This document shows positions 1 to 7,408 of a DNA stretch of 36,131 bases, in pieces (the first letter of the stretch is position 1; each line of letters opens with the position of its first letter). The DNA lies in the NCBI GenBank assembly GCA_903920005.1, contig CAIXKI010000236.1, positions 1-36,131 on the forward strand, read 5' to 3'. The notes beneath the pieces were generated by a model that was not told the DNA's origin, searched no databases, and was given only the letters and a program-made list of their open reading frames with translations. The stretch is from an uncultured delta proteobacterium. Lineage in GTDB: Bacteria; Bdellovibrionota_C; UBA2361; OMII01. The position numbers and the translations under genes are program-made.

Positions 1-12
1 AACATTCTTCTT

Positions 13-1461
13 ATGAGTTCAATCACCGACCTACTTGGACGTTCTCTCCTGCACAGCCTTTTAAGCGTCGCCGTAATCTCACTGTCGGTCGCGTTCATTG
101 CCCCCTCTCACGCGCAGTCAATCACAACGCCTTGTATGGAGAACGGGAGCCCGTGCCAGGTGCCAGGTCCAGCCGGCATTGGAAATCTAATGCTCCCGCT
201 CCCGTTCGGAATTACCTACAACTCGATGTTTGCAGCGCGCTCTAACCCTTCCGGGATTCGTCCGTCAGGATTTTTCGGGCCCGGCATGACGTTTCCTTTC
301 GGCTACATTGAGATGGTCGGGGCCTCTATCTACAGATCAGCGCCGGATGGGACGGAAACCGGATTTTCAATAATCGGAAATGTGTACGCAAGTGAGAACG
401 CGCCACTTGGAGATTTAACCTCAATAGCTTGCGCAAGCTCAATAAGCTGCACAGAGACCCATCCTTCTGGGCTATCCACACGATTCGTTAAGCAGGGCCA
501 GAGCTCGCGGTTCTACCCTACCGAGGTAAAAGACCAAGATGGGCACTCTCTTTTCACACTCTCCTACGGAACCAACGGAGCGCTCTTCACAATAACGGAC
601 CCAAATGGACTCTCGACGCTCTTTAAGGCCTCCCAAAGCAAACCGAACCAGGTAGGCGAAATCACGGATCCTAGGGGGGACAAGGCGCTCATCTCATACG
701 ATGATGCTGGGCGCATCTCTACTTTCCAATACGACGGAACAACACTAACCCTCGCCTACAACGATAGCGGCAACTTGACCAGGTTGACCCAATCACGTGG
801 CGGCAAGACGCAGAGTTGGGACTACTCCTACGGAGGCGGGGTACTTTCTGACGTCTTCGACTCGAATAACTACTCTACAGCGTTTATATATACCGCAACG
901 ACGGTCACATCGGTGAACGGGGCAAACGGTATCCCCAAGGAGTTTCAAACAACGACCTACGAAGCGTCGAACTTCCGTCCGATAGGGGTAAAGCACGAGG
1001 CCGGCAACGGCGCCCCATCTAGTGCCACCACCGTTGTATGGAGATCAACCCTCACCCCTGCAGGCTTGCCTGCAACAACCACCGATGCACTTGGAGGCAC
1101 CACCTCGTATCAATACACCTCAGGGCCTTTTCCAACCACAGTAAGCTTACCCGATGGAACCGTGAAATCCTTAACCTACGATGAGACCAACCTGTATCGC
1201 CCAACTCAGATCGTTTCAACGGGGCCAGACCAAAAAGTAATCACCGAAGACCTCACCTGGTCTGGCGCTAGACTGACCGCTCGCTCGGTGACGTCCGATA
1301 GCGCTGTCGTGCTCAATGAAAATTTCAGTAGCACAAGCTCTTCGCAGACCGTTACTCGAACCACAACAAACAACTACACCTACGACAGTAACCAAAATCT
1401 GACGGGAATCAACGGTCCTGGTGGGAGGGTCGACCGCACCCTCAGTAACGGAGAAAATTAG
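13..1461 (+). CDS. secreted YD-repeat (Rhs-like) protein
   Basis: This 482-residue protein has an N-terminal signal peptide (charged start, hydrophobic core about residues 14-30, cleavage probably near the SHAQ site at residue 35), so it should cross the inner membrane by Sec. The body is rich in Tyr-Asp repeat units of the Rhs/YD family, for example near ISYDDAGR, LAYNDSGNL, LTYDETNLY and YTYDSNQNL. YD repeats form beta-strand shells in Rhs/Tc-toxin-like proteins. It is short for an Rhs protein and has no recognisable Rhs core autoprotease motif or toxin tip. Only 12 bases precede the ATG, so its ribosome binding site is only partly visible. It stops at a TAG, with a second in-frame TAG 21 bases later, and the next YD protein follows in the same frame. 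The YD assignment is fairly safe; the function is unknown. Confidence 0.75.
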   Translation: MSSITDLLGRSLLHSLLSVAVISLSVAFIAPSHAQSITTPCMENGSPCQVPGPAGIGNLMLPLPFGITYNSMFAARSNPSGIRPSGFFGPGMTFPFGYIEMVGASIYRSAPDGTETGFSIIGNVYASENAPLGDLTSIACASSISCTETHPSGLSTRFVKQGQSSRFYPTEVKDQDGHSLFTLSYGTNGALFTITDPNGLSTLFKASQSKPNQVGEITDPRGDKALISYDDAGRISTFQYDGTTLTLAYNDSGNLTRLTQSRGGKTQSWDYSYGGGVLSDVFDSNNYSTAFIYTATTVTSVNGANGIPKEFQTTTYEASNFRPIGVKHEAGNGAPSSATTVVWRSTLTPAGLPATTTDALGGTTSYQYTSGPFPTTVSLPDGTVKSLTYDETNLYRPTQIVSTGPDQKVITEDLTWSGARLTARSVTSDSAVVLNENFSSTSSSQTVTRTTTNNYTYDSNQNLTGINGPGGRVDRTLSNGEN

Positions 1462-1512
1462 ACGACGACGATAAACGGCTAGATTTTACGACATCGAGCA
1501 CGATTGACCCAA

Positions 1513-3936
1513 ATGATTAAACAAGCAAGGAAAGTATCCGTGGCGAGTAAGCACTGCAAAACAAATCTGTCGAGGCTAGCCCCGAGGAAAACCTGGAATT
1601 GCCAACTCTTATACTGCGCCATTTCGTTGATCATGCTCGCATTAACAACTTGTCCTGCCTTCGCGCAGGTTTGTAATACCGTCTATGGCAGCATCACGGT
1701 CAACCCGAATCTCGTTCTCCTGGCTGAACCTGGTCCCATGAACGGCGATATCCTGACTAACGGGAATCTACAAATTCCCCTAGGCTTTGGGGTCCTCAAT
1801 ACTCAAGGCACGGAGGATTGGGGTTTTGGGCCGGGGATCACGATCTTTTCGGATGGCACTCCATCGAACAACGACCCATATAAAAAGAACACAAGAGATC
1901 CTAATGTGTTTGTATTCGATTATCCGGATGGCTCAAAGGCGGTTTATAACAGTGGCCTTCCTTCCTCTCTGACCGATGCGGCTGGTCGTACAACTACAAT
2001 TACGTACAGTCCTGGAACAAACATTCCAACATCTATTGTAGGGCCCTCTGGAACGGCTCTAGCGACATTCGAGCTAACAAGCCTCAATATAGGATACGGG
2101 CGACAAGGCACAAGAATTTCGAAAATTCTTTATCCTGGTGGCGACTTCGTTACATGCACGTACGGCAACGGGGGGAACCTCCGGAGTATTGTCAGTAAGG
2201 ACGGAAGTGCCGTTTTGACGCTAGAGCGAGACAGTAAAGACCCGAGAGCCGTAGTCCGCGTTACGACTCCCGACGGTCAGACGATGATTTTCTATGAGAA
2301 ACGGGATGGATATGCCCCTGCCGTAGTTAAAATCATCTCCCCAGACAAAAGCGGGGTCACCTATGCGCGAGAGCAGAGGGTCGTAGGGACGGGGCGTACT
2401 CAGACAACCGAGAATACTGTGATTGCAACTCCAAATGAGAACTGCGGCTTTAGAGTCGGCATGCGGACGAAATATGTTTACGACGGCGTTTCGGGCCGTC
2501 TCAAGGAGGTATGGCGTGATAGTACCCAGGGCTACAAAAAGGTGTCGTCCTGGTCCTACGATACCTTTGGGCGAGTCACTGTAGAGGATGATCGCGATTC
2601 TTCAACGTTCACTGCATACAGCTATGAAGGAACAGCCGCCTTCCCCAAGACGGTAACTAAATCAGTTCCAACTACGAACACCACAGACATTCCAAGTGGC
2701 CTAGTCCAAGTCAACTCTGACTACACATATTCCACAGACTGGAAGGTTCTCTCCATAAAAAATACCTATACGCCTGTAACCAAGGAGAGTAGTGCATCAC
2801 GCCCAACTACGCCGATTGGAACCACGGAAGAAAAATATTCATACGATTCGTCCGGTCGACTCACCAAGGTAACCTCGCTTGGAGATGATAAGGAGACCTC
2901 GTCTAAATCATATACGTACGAGGGAAGCAGTAGGCTTCCCTCGTCCTCATCAGCTACCGAGACATCTCAGATTGATGTTTCAAGTCGAGGTGTCGTGACC
3001 AAAGTAATTCCACCAAGCGGGCTATCAACTGAATTTAAAACTACAGCTACCTCGAGCATCCGCAAATCCATGGGCTTCGCGGAATCTATAGCAATCAATC
3101 GCAGTGCCTCCGGAGATAAAACATATACGGTAACCGATTCCACTAGCACTACGGTTGCTGGCCCGAACAGCTCCTCTATGACAGTTCGTGGCGGGATGAC
3201 CTTCGGGTGGAGCACGAGTTCGTCTGACACATCAACCACCACTACCAATACCTGCAGCTCAAACGTGGATGGTTGCACCACTACGACTACGTGTGCCCCT
3301 GATCCGAGCAACCCTGAAAGTTGCAGCTGTGCGACAACACAAAATTGCCAACTTGCCTGCAATCCGCGGGCACCATGTACCGTCTGCGGCGCTCCCACTG
3401 GATGTGGACAAGAAGTATGTACAACAGGTAGTTGCCCCAATAGTGGGGAATCGTGCCAAAACGGCAGATGCGTTTGTATACCGAATTGCACTGGCAGGAC
3501 GTGCGGGTACAATGGTTGCGGCGGCCAGTGCGGGCAGTGCCCCCAGGGGCAGACTTGTAACATAGCAGGAAGCTGCTTGCCGCGATGCCAACCGCAATGT
3601 GGCAGCACTGGCTCCCGAATATGTGGAGCTGATGGGTGTGGGGGCACGTGCCCCTATAGGTGTCCTGGCAACGCAAGTTGCATCAGAGGAACGTGCGTGG
3701 CTCGTCCAGCTCAACCAGCTCAACCAGCTCAACCAGCTCAACCAGCTAACCCTGCCGCTGGTTCTTGCACGCAGACATGCCAGGCTTGTTCACCTCCCTG
3801 GGCGTATCCGAATGGATGTTGGGTGATCACCTCTGGCGGATGTGGACCAGGCACCCAATGCCCGGGAGCGCTTGAGCACTGCAACCGCGGGCAAATGAGC
3901 ACGCAGCGACAGGTGACGTGCAGGAGGGCCTCATAG
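1513..3936 (+). CDS. secreted YD-repeat protein with cysteine-rich C-terminal region
   Basis: About 807 residues. A positively charged N-region of about 28 residues precedes a hydrophobic stretch and a PAFAQ cleavage site, so it is probably exported. Residues 60-580 hold YD-type repeats (KYVYDGVSGRLKEV, WSYDTFGRVTV, KYSYDSSGRLTKV). From about residue 580 to the end there are roughly 38 cysteines in closely spaced CxxC, CGxxGCGGxC and CxxGxxC arrangements, interrupted by a PAQ tandem repeat. The CGxDGCGGxC pattern is common in secreted cysteine-rich proteins of Myxococcota and probably forms disulfide-linked or metal-binding modules. An upstream in-frame TTG at 1504 is possible, but ATG at 1513 is preferred; no strong Shine-Dalgarno is seen for either. 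The pairing of YD repeats with a disulfide-rich tail is unusual. Function unknown. Confidence 0.75.
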   Translation: MIKQARKVSVASKHCKTNLSRLAPRKTWNCQLLYCAISLIMLALTTCPAFAQVCNTVYGSITVNPNLVLLAEPGPMNGDILTNGNLQIPLGFGVLNTQGTEDWGFGPGITIFSDGTPSNNDPYKKNTRDPNVFVFDYPDGSKAVYNSGLPSSLTDAAGRTTTITYSPGTNIPTSIVGPSGTALATFELTSLNIGYGRQGTRISKILYPGGDFVTCTYGNGGNLRSIVSKDGSAVLTLERDSKDPRAVVRVTTPDGQTMIFYEKRDGYAPAVVKIISPDKSGVTYAREQRVVGTGRTQTTENTVIATPNENCGFRVGMRTKYVYDGVSGRLKEVWRDSTQGYKKVSSWSYDTFGRVTVEDDRDSSTFTAYSYEGTAAFPKTVTKSVPTTNTTDIPSGLVQVNSDYTYSTDWKVLSIKNTYTPVTKESSASRPTTPIGTTEEKYSYDSSGRLTKVTSLGDDKETSSKSYTYEGSSRLPSSSSATETSQIDVSSRGVVTKVIPPSGLSTEFKTTATSSIRKSMGFAESIAINRSASGDKTYTVTDSTSTTVAGPNSSSMTVRGGMTFGWSTSSSDTSTTTTNTCSSNVDGCTTTTTCAPDPSNPESCSCATTQNCQLACNPRAPCTVCGAPTGCGQEVCTTGSCPNSGESCQNGRCVCIPNCTGRTCGYNGCGGQCGQCPQGQTCNIAGSCLPRCQPQCGSTGSRICGADGCGGTCPYRCPGNASCIRGTCVARPAQPAQPAQPAQPANPAAGSCTQTCQACSPPWAYPNGCWVITSGGCGPGTQCPGALEHCNRGQMSTQRQVTCRRAS
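3712..3747 (+). repeat. four perfect 9-bp tandem repeats (PAQ-coding)
   Basis: CAACCAGCT is repeated four times without mismatch, with a partial copy (CCAGCT) just before at 3706-3711. It encodes a Pro-Ala-Gln linker inside the cysteine-rich tail of the preceding YD protein. The unit length is a multiple of three, so copy-number changes would alter linker length but keep the frame. Confidence 0.9.
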
Positions 3937-4042
3937 TGGGGCCTGAGACGTGGATACGCAATCGGCGTTACGTCCCGGTTGTAACTGGCACGACATGTAC
4001 GTGCGTTAAGCGTTAGAGAGAGTAAGGGAGCTAGAGGACTGT

Positions 4043-5254
4043 ATGGATAACGAAAGGGCCCTCTCGAATATCAGTGCGGCGTTGCCGCGTTCCAGTGTTT
4101 GGCGGCTAAAGGGCGTCTTGTGCGCCTGGTTTCTCAGCCTAATGCTCGGATTTACCCAAATCCCAACGGCGCATGGGCAAGCGTATGTTCACGGCGGCAG
4201 TGGACATTACTGGACTCCCGAAAGTGGTCAGGCGCTTTGGCAGCTTGGGGGTAATATTGCTCATGAATTTACCCATGACTGGGGCGCAGGTTACGCCTGG
4301 GGTGTCGGGCAGCAGTGGTATGGTTTTGGCTCTGCCGCCTATACTATTGGGGATCTTGCATACGGAGGCCTTCAAATCGGATCGGTAGGCATCGGCTCTG
4401 TGGCAGATTTTGCCACGGGCGGAAGAATACCAGCCGCTAATCTTAGGCTACCAAATCCGGGCCCCTCTTGGGAGAGTCCGGGCATGGCCAGCTTTGACCA
4501 CAGCTGTAAAATGAACGGCTATGAGGCTACGTACTGGCAACATGCCTATAATACCGGCACACTTGGCATTCCCGCCCTCATAGCTGGTGTTGCGGAGGAT
4601 TTCGACAAGGGTACGAACAACACGATGCAGGCCCTGGGGGGCTTCTTCTTTGGATATGCGCTTGGCCCGGCGGTGGGCGCTGCGTTGCGGCCTGTTCAAG
4701 TGGCGTTAAGGCCGTACATTCTTGGAGCGTACCTTGACCTTGTTCGTCCGGTGGTTGGCGCTCGGCCCAGACCGCCTTTTGTCAGCGAACGCCCCACCCT
4801 ACTAAGCCTAGAGGTGGTCCCGGTGCTAGCTGAACCTATCGAGGCTAACTGCGGCGGGGCGATGCGTTTTACAGAGGCAAAACCATATCGCTATATTAAT
4901 GCCATTACTCCCGCGGAGAAAGAAATCGTGCAATTAATATGCGACCGGGTACGCGAACGATTTCCACAAATTCCACAAAGACCTGGCAAAAAACTTCCAG
5001 CCGATGACGGATTTTGGGAAATAATGGCGGGCGGTAAAAAACCTATCCGCTCTGCTGAGTTCTTTGAACAAGAGACTAAGGCATGTAAGACTGGTTGGTG
5101 GCTGCTAAAGTATTATACAAAAAACACAGAACTTTTTGACCCCAATAGAAGCCCTGGTCAATTGGAATATCACTTTGCCTATCATCCTGAAAAAGACCTA
5201 ATCTTGCTCCACTATTTTAAACAATGCGGCGTATGTGGCGCCATCAGAAGATGA
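4043..5254 (+). CDS. secreted protein with unrecognised C-terminal domain, candidate effector
   Basis: 403 residues. A signal-like hydrophobic segment (about residues 23-42, ending TAHGQA) suggests export. The N-terminal half is rich in Gly, Trp and aromatic residues; a hydrophobic Gly/Ala stretch near residues 195-215 could insert into or cross a membrane. From about residue 275 the composition changes to a compact, charged, Trp/Tyr-rich domain ending in two cysteines (QCGVCG). No family is recognised. The start is the ATG at 4043, preceded by AGAGG at suitable spacing. It lies 106 bp after the cysteine-rich YD gene and 37 bp before a small cytoplasmic-looking gene. That arrangement recalls polymorphic toxins, with delivery proteins, a toxin with a variable C-terminal domain and then immunity. 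The last 400 bases look more AT-rich than the upstream part. The toxin role is inference only. Confidence 0.65.
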   Translation: MDNERALSNISAALPRSSVWRLKGVLCAWFLSLMLGFTQIPTAHGQAYVHGGSGHYWTPESGQALWQLGGNIAHEFTHDWGAGYAWGVGQQWYGFGSAAYTIGDLAYGGLQIGSVGIGSVADFATGGRIPAANLRLPNPGPSWESPGMASFDHSCKMNGYEATYWQHAYNTGTLGIPALIAGVAEDFDKGTNNTMQALGGFFFGYALGPAVGAALRPVQVALRPYILGAYLDLVRPVVGARPRPPFVSERPTLLSLEVVPVLAEPIEANCGGAMRFTEAKPYRYINAITPAEKEIVQLICDRVRERFPQIPQRPGKKLPADDGFWEIMAGGKKPIRSAEFFEQETKACKTGWWLLKYYTKNTELFDPNRSPGQLEYHFAYHPEKDLILLHYFKQCGVCGAIRR

Positions 5255-5291
5255 ATCAGGTAGTCTGAACAGCATATCAATTGGAGAATGT

Positions 5292-5810
5292 ATGGCTAAA
5301 AACCAACAAACGTCCCCAGACTTCCGAGCGGCAGCGACTCTTTTTGCACTCGGCAGACTCACAAGCGCGCAAGCAGCCGATATTGCCTTTGAGTTTCTGT
5401 GGTCTCGTGAATACGGACCTAAAACGGAAAGCTCTTCCTCTGAGAAAATTGGACATAGCACGCCGCCAACCTCAGGAGACGGTTTTGACGAGCTCCGTGG
5501 CCCTAGCCTGCAACGCTCGGCAACGTCTTCTATTGTGGCACTGGCACAAGGACTGCTTAGAGAGGGGGCCGACCCACTAGCCGATATTTATAACGTTGGC
5601 CGTTTCGTATCATTTTTGTCAGATCTACTGTCCGAGCCTGAGTTCGCTCGAGCACAAATTTTCGTCTTGCTAGGCAACGACGAAGCGCAGTTGCCTTATC
5701 ACGACAACCTCCTGATAAACGCCGAGGCTGATAGACTAAGACAACAAATTCGCGAGGCAGCCAACGAATACGTAAATAATCCTCTTAATAAGGATAATTC
5801 TGGGGAATAG
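5292..5810 (+). CDS. small cytoplasmic protein, candidate immunity protein
   Basis: 172 residues. The start is set by GGAG at 5283-5286, five bases before the ATG; an in-frame ATG at 5235 would overlap the previous gene and has no such site. There is no signal peptide or membrane segment. The protein is acidic overall, largely helical in appearance, with a low-complexity Ser/Thr/Pro patch around residues 45-62 and a charged C-terminal helix. No family is recognised. It sits 37 bp behind the candidate effector on the same strand and shares its AT-rich codon use, for example the last ten codons. This is the usual place for a cognate immunity protein, but nothing in the sequence proves that role. 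Confidence 0.6.
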   Translation: MAKNQQTSPDFRAAATLFALGRLTSAQAADIAFEFLWSREYGPKTESSSSEKIGHSTPPTSGDGFDELRGPSLQRSATSSIVALAQGLLREGADPLADIYNVGRFVSFLSDLLSEPEFARAQIFVLLGNDEAQLPYHDNLLINAEADRLRQQIREAANEYVNNPLNKDNSGE

Positions 5811-5840
5811 GAAACGGTCTCCTTCTGGTCCTCCTTCCTC

Positions 5841-6065
5841 CTTCTGGTGCAGACCAACTACGCCCTAGAATTCGCCGACTCCCTCTGGTCTCCTTCTGGT
5901 GCAGACCAACTACGCCCTACTAATCGCTGATTCCTCCCTCTGGCCTCCCTCTGGTTCCTTCTGGTGCAGACCAACTACGCCCTACTAATCGCTGATTCCT
6001 CCCTCTGGCCTCCCTCTGGTGCCGCTCCCTCTGGTCTCCCTCTGGTGCAGACCAACTATCGCCCC
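5841..6065. repeat. REP-like array, four copies of a CTGGTGCAGACCAACTA core
   Basis: The core begins at 5844, 5896, 5961 and 6042. It holds a small palindrome (TGGT-GCAG-ACCA). Copies two and three belong to a perfect 60-bp duplication (5896-5955 and 5961-6020, period 65 bp). Pyrimidine-rich CTCCCTCTGG units fill the spaces. With the 5811-6249 gap as a whole, no coding potential is seen. A RAYT transposase gene lies just to the right, so these are probably its REP-type substrates. Confidence 0.75.
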
Positions 6066-6131
6066 AGGAATCGCCACCTACTGCGTTTCGCGATTACGGG
6101 CCTCTCATCATAAAAAACACCCGACTGGAAA
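6042..6131. repeat. long direct repeat, left copy (partner at 8799-8903)
   Basis: From the REP-like core onward, about 90 bp match 8799-8903 with few differences: the core, AGGAATCGCCACCTACTGC, a TTTCGCGAT stretch, GCCTCTCATCA, an A-run and ACACCCGACTGGAA. The right copy has an extra GACCAACTATCGCCC unit. The two copies bracket the transposase and Fic genes in direct orientation. Confidence 0.85.
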
Positions 6132-6132
6132 C

Positions 6133-6147
6133 GTCGATATCATCGAC
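6133..6147. repeat. small perfect hairpin GTCGAT-ATC-ATCGAC
   Basis: A 6-bp perfect inverted repeat with a 3-base loop, beginning right where the long direct repeat ends and about 100 bp beyond the 3' end of the transposase gene. There is no U-tract in the sense of either neighbour, so it is not called a terminator. It may mark the element boundary. Confidence 0.5.
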
Positions 6148-6249
6148 AACGGTATGGTGCTGGGACCATAAAGGGTGAAAAGATGGTAGTCCTTTGGGGT
6201 TTTAGACACACCGACACCCTCAGTAGCGCAGCTACTTCACATGCAGTTT

Positions 6250-7218
6250 TTACAGTGCATTGCACAATCGCGGTATCGGCGGTTTGAAACACCCGGGCGG
6301 CCACGGCACATCCGTATATCCTTGCTTCATAAGGAGATAGCATTCTGTGCACTGATTGATGAACCTCCGAAACGTCGCAAGGAATGCCCAGCGAAGCTCT
6401 TTACAGGAAGCATACATGAAGACCTTCCTTCCTTTCTTTCGCGGAACATAGGCATCCGTCACCACAAATCCTTCAATTCGGCGTAGTGGGGTTTTCTTCG
6501 GAGCTAATCTCGCCTCCTCCTCCCGTACCTGAGCGATGATTCTCTGGCGAATCCTCTCAATCTCAATCGGGTCTATAATCTTAAACGCCTCAAGCCACTT
6601 AAGGGGCATAACACGAACCGTGTTGCGTTCGCGGGAAGAGGCTCGCTCAAGAACGGAGTTGATAAGAGTACGCTCCTCGGAGAGTGATGGGTTCTCCCTT
6701 GAAAGGGGCTCCATGTCAGTCAACAGTACCCAGGGAACCTCCTTCTCGACGCTTGCGTTAACATCTGCAGGAACCGAGAGGAACTCTTTCCAAGTGTTGC
6801 ACCCGCTGTACTCATCAATCGAACGAACGAGCCCTGCGCGGACTGGATTCAGGTAGGCGTAGACAACACGAGCGATAGCGGCTTCAAGATCTAGAACTTC
6901 CCCGATGTTGGTGTTGTTATCCCATAGATTTAGTTGGGAAATACTCAGAAGCCGCTTAAGGAAATCGGTCAGGCGTTTCTTGAGACGCTCATGAAAATGA
7001 GTAAGCGCAGAACAGTCGAGTGAAAACACCTGAATGTGTGCATGGTTACTCATCCAGACATAACCACAGACGATGATGGCCTGCGAACAAAGGAGGCGCC
7101 CTATGATACTTTCAATCAGAAGTGTTGTCAGGGCGCGCGCTGGGAGCGGTAGGCCCCTGAGAGAGCGAAAGCACAGATCGTACATCTTCTTACTTCGAGG
7201 CATTCGACGTTTGCGCAT
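6250..7218 (-). CDS. RAYT-type Y1/HUH transposase (REP-associated, IS200-like family)
   Basis: 322 residues from the ATG at 7218 (an in-frame TTG lies three codons upstream at 7227). The N-terminal half is a Y1 transposase domain: a WMSNHAHIQVF segment supplies the His-x-His of the HUH motif, and AYLNPVRAGLV is the signature found in the REP-associated subgroup, with a tyrosine just before it as candidate nucleophile. Such enzymes cut and join single-stranded DNA at REP hairpins. The C-terminal half (about residues 170-322) is basic and family-specific. The gene is intact. REP-like copies lie on both sides, in opposite orientations, which fits the usual RAYT/REP arrangement. It is probably a single-copy housekeeping-like mobile gene, though it could have driven the local duplications. 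Confidence 0.85.
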   Translation of the reverse strand: MRKRRMPRSKKMYDLCFRSLRGLPLPARALTTLLIESIIGRLLCSQAIIVCGYVWMSNHAHIQVFSLDCSALTHFHERLKKRLTDFLKRLLSISQLNLWDNNTNIGEVLDLEAAIARVVYAYLNPVRAGLVRSIDEYSGCNTWKEFLSVPADVNASVEKEVPWVLLTDMEPLSRENPSLSEERTLINSVLERASSRERNTVRVMPLKWLEAFKIIDPIEIERIRQRIIAQVREEEARLAPKKTPLRRIEGFVVTDAYVPRKKGRKVFMYASCKELRWAFLATFRRFINQCTECYLLMKQGYTDVPWPPGCFKPPIPRLCNAL

Positions 7219-7265
7219 AGTGACCAATACATCGACAAACCGCGGCTAATGTTGCCTCTCAGACG

Positions 7266-7368
7266 GAAAAAAGCTGGCCTGCACCAGCGAATAGCACGAC
7301 GCAAAAAAGTTGGCCTGCACCAGGGAAGAACGCAAAAAAGTTGGCGGAAAAAAGCTGGCCTGCACCAG
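7266..7368. repeat. inverted-orientation REP-like array (three copies plus a partial)
   Basis: AAAAAGCTGGCCTGCACCAG-type units occur at 7266-7287, 7302-7323 and 7347-7368, with a truncated one at 7333-7345. The first has a perfect GCTGG-CCTGCA-CCAGC stem-loop. Read on the minus strand the core is CTGGTGCAGGCCAACT, which differs by one base from the core in the 5841-6065 array. So the same element flanks the transposase gene on its 5' side in opposite orientation. The gap 7219-7408 contains only these repeats and CAGGGAAGA direct repeats. Confidence 0.8.
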
Positions 7369-7408
7369 GGAAGACCAGGGAAGAACGTTTCGCTTCCCTG
7401 GTTTTCCC

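Noticed and set aside
2967-3741. Long minus-strand and alternative-frame open frames opposite the cysteine-rich tail
   Set aside because: They arise from the biased composition of the Cys/Thr/Pro-coding strand; the plus-strand frame has a signal peptide and recognised repeats.
5235-5291. Upstream ATG start for the candidate immunity gene
   Set aside because: It overlaps the previous gene, adds 19 low-complexity residues and lacks the GGAG site that precedes the 5292 ATG.
5841-6065. CRISPR array
   Set aside because: Core spacing is irregular (about 52, 65 and 81 bp), the intervening sequence is itself repeated, and no cas genes are present. REP-like elements fit better.
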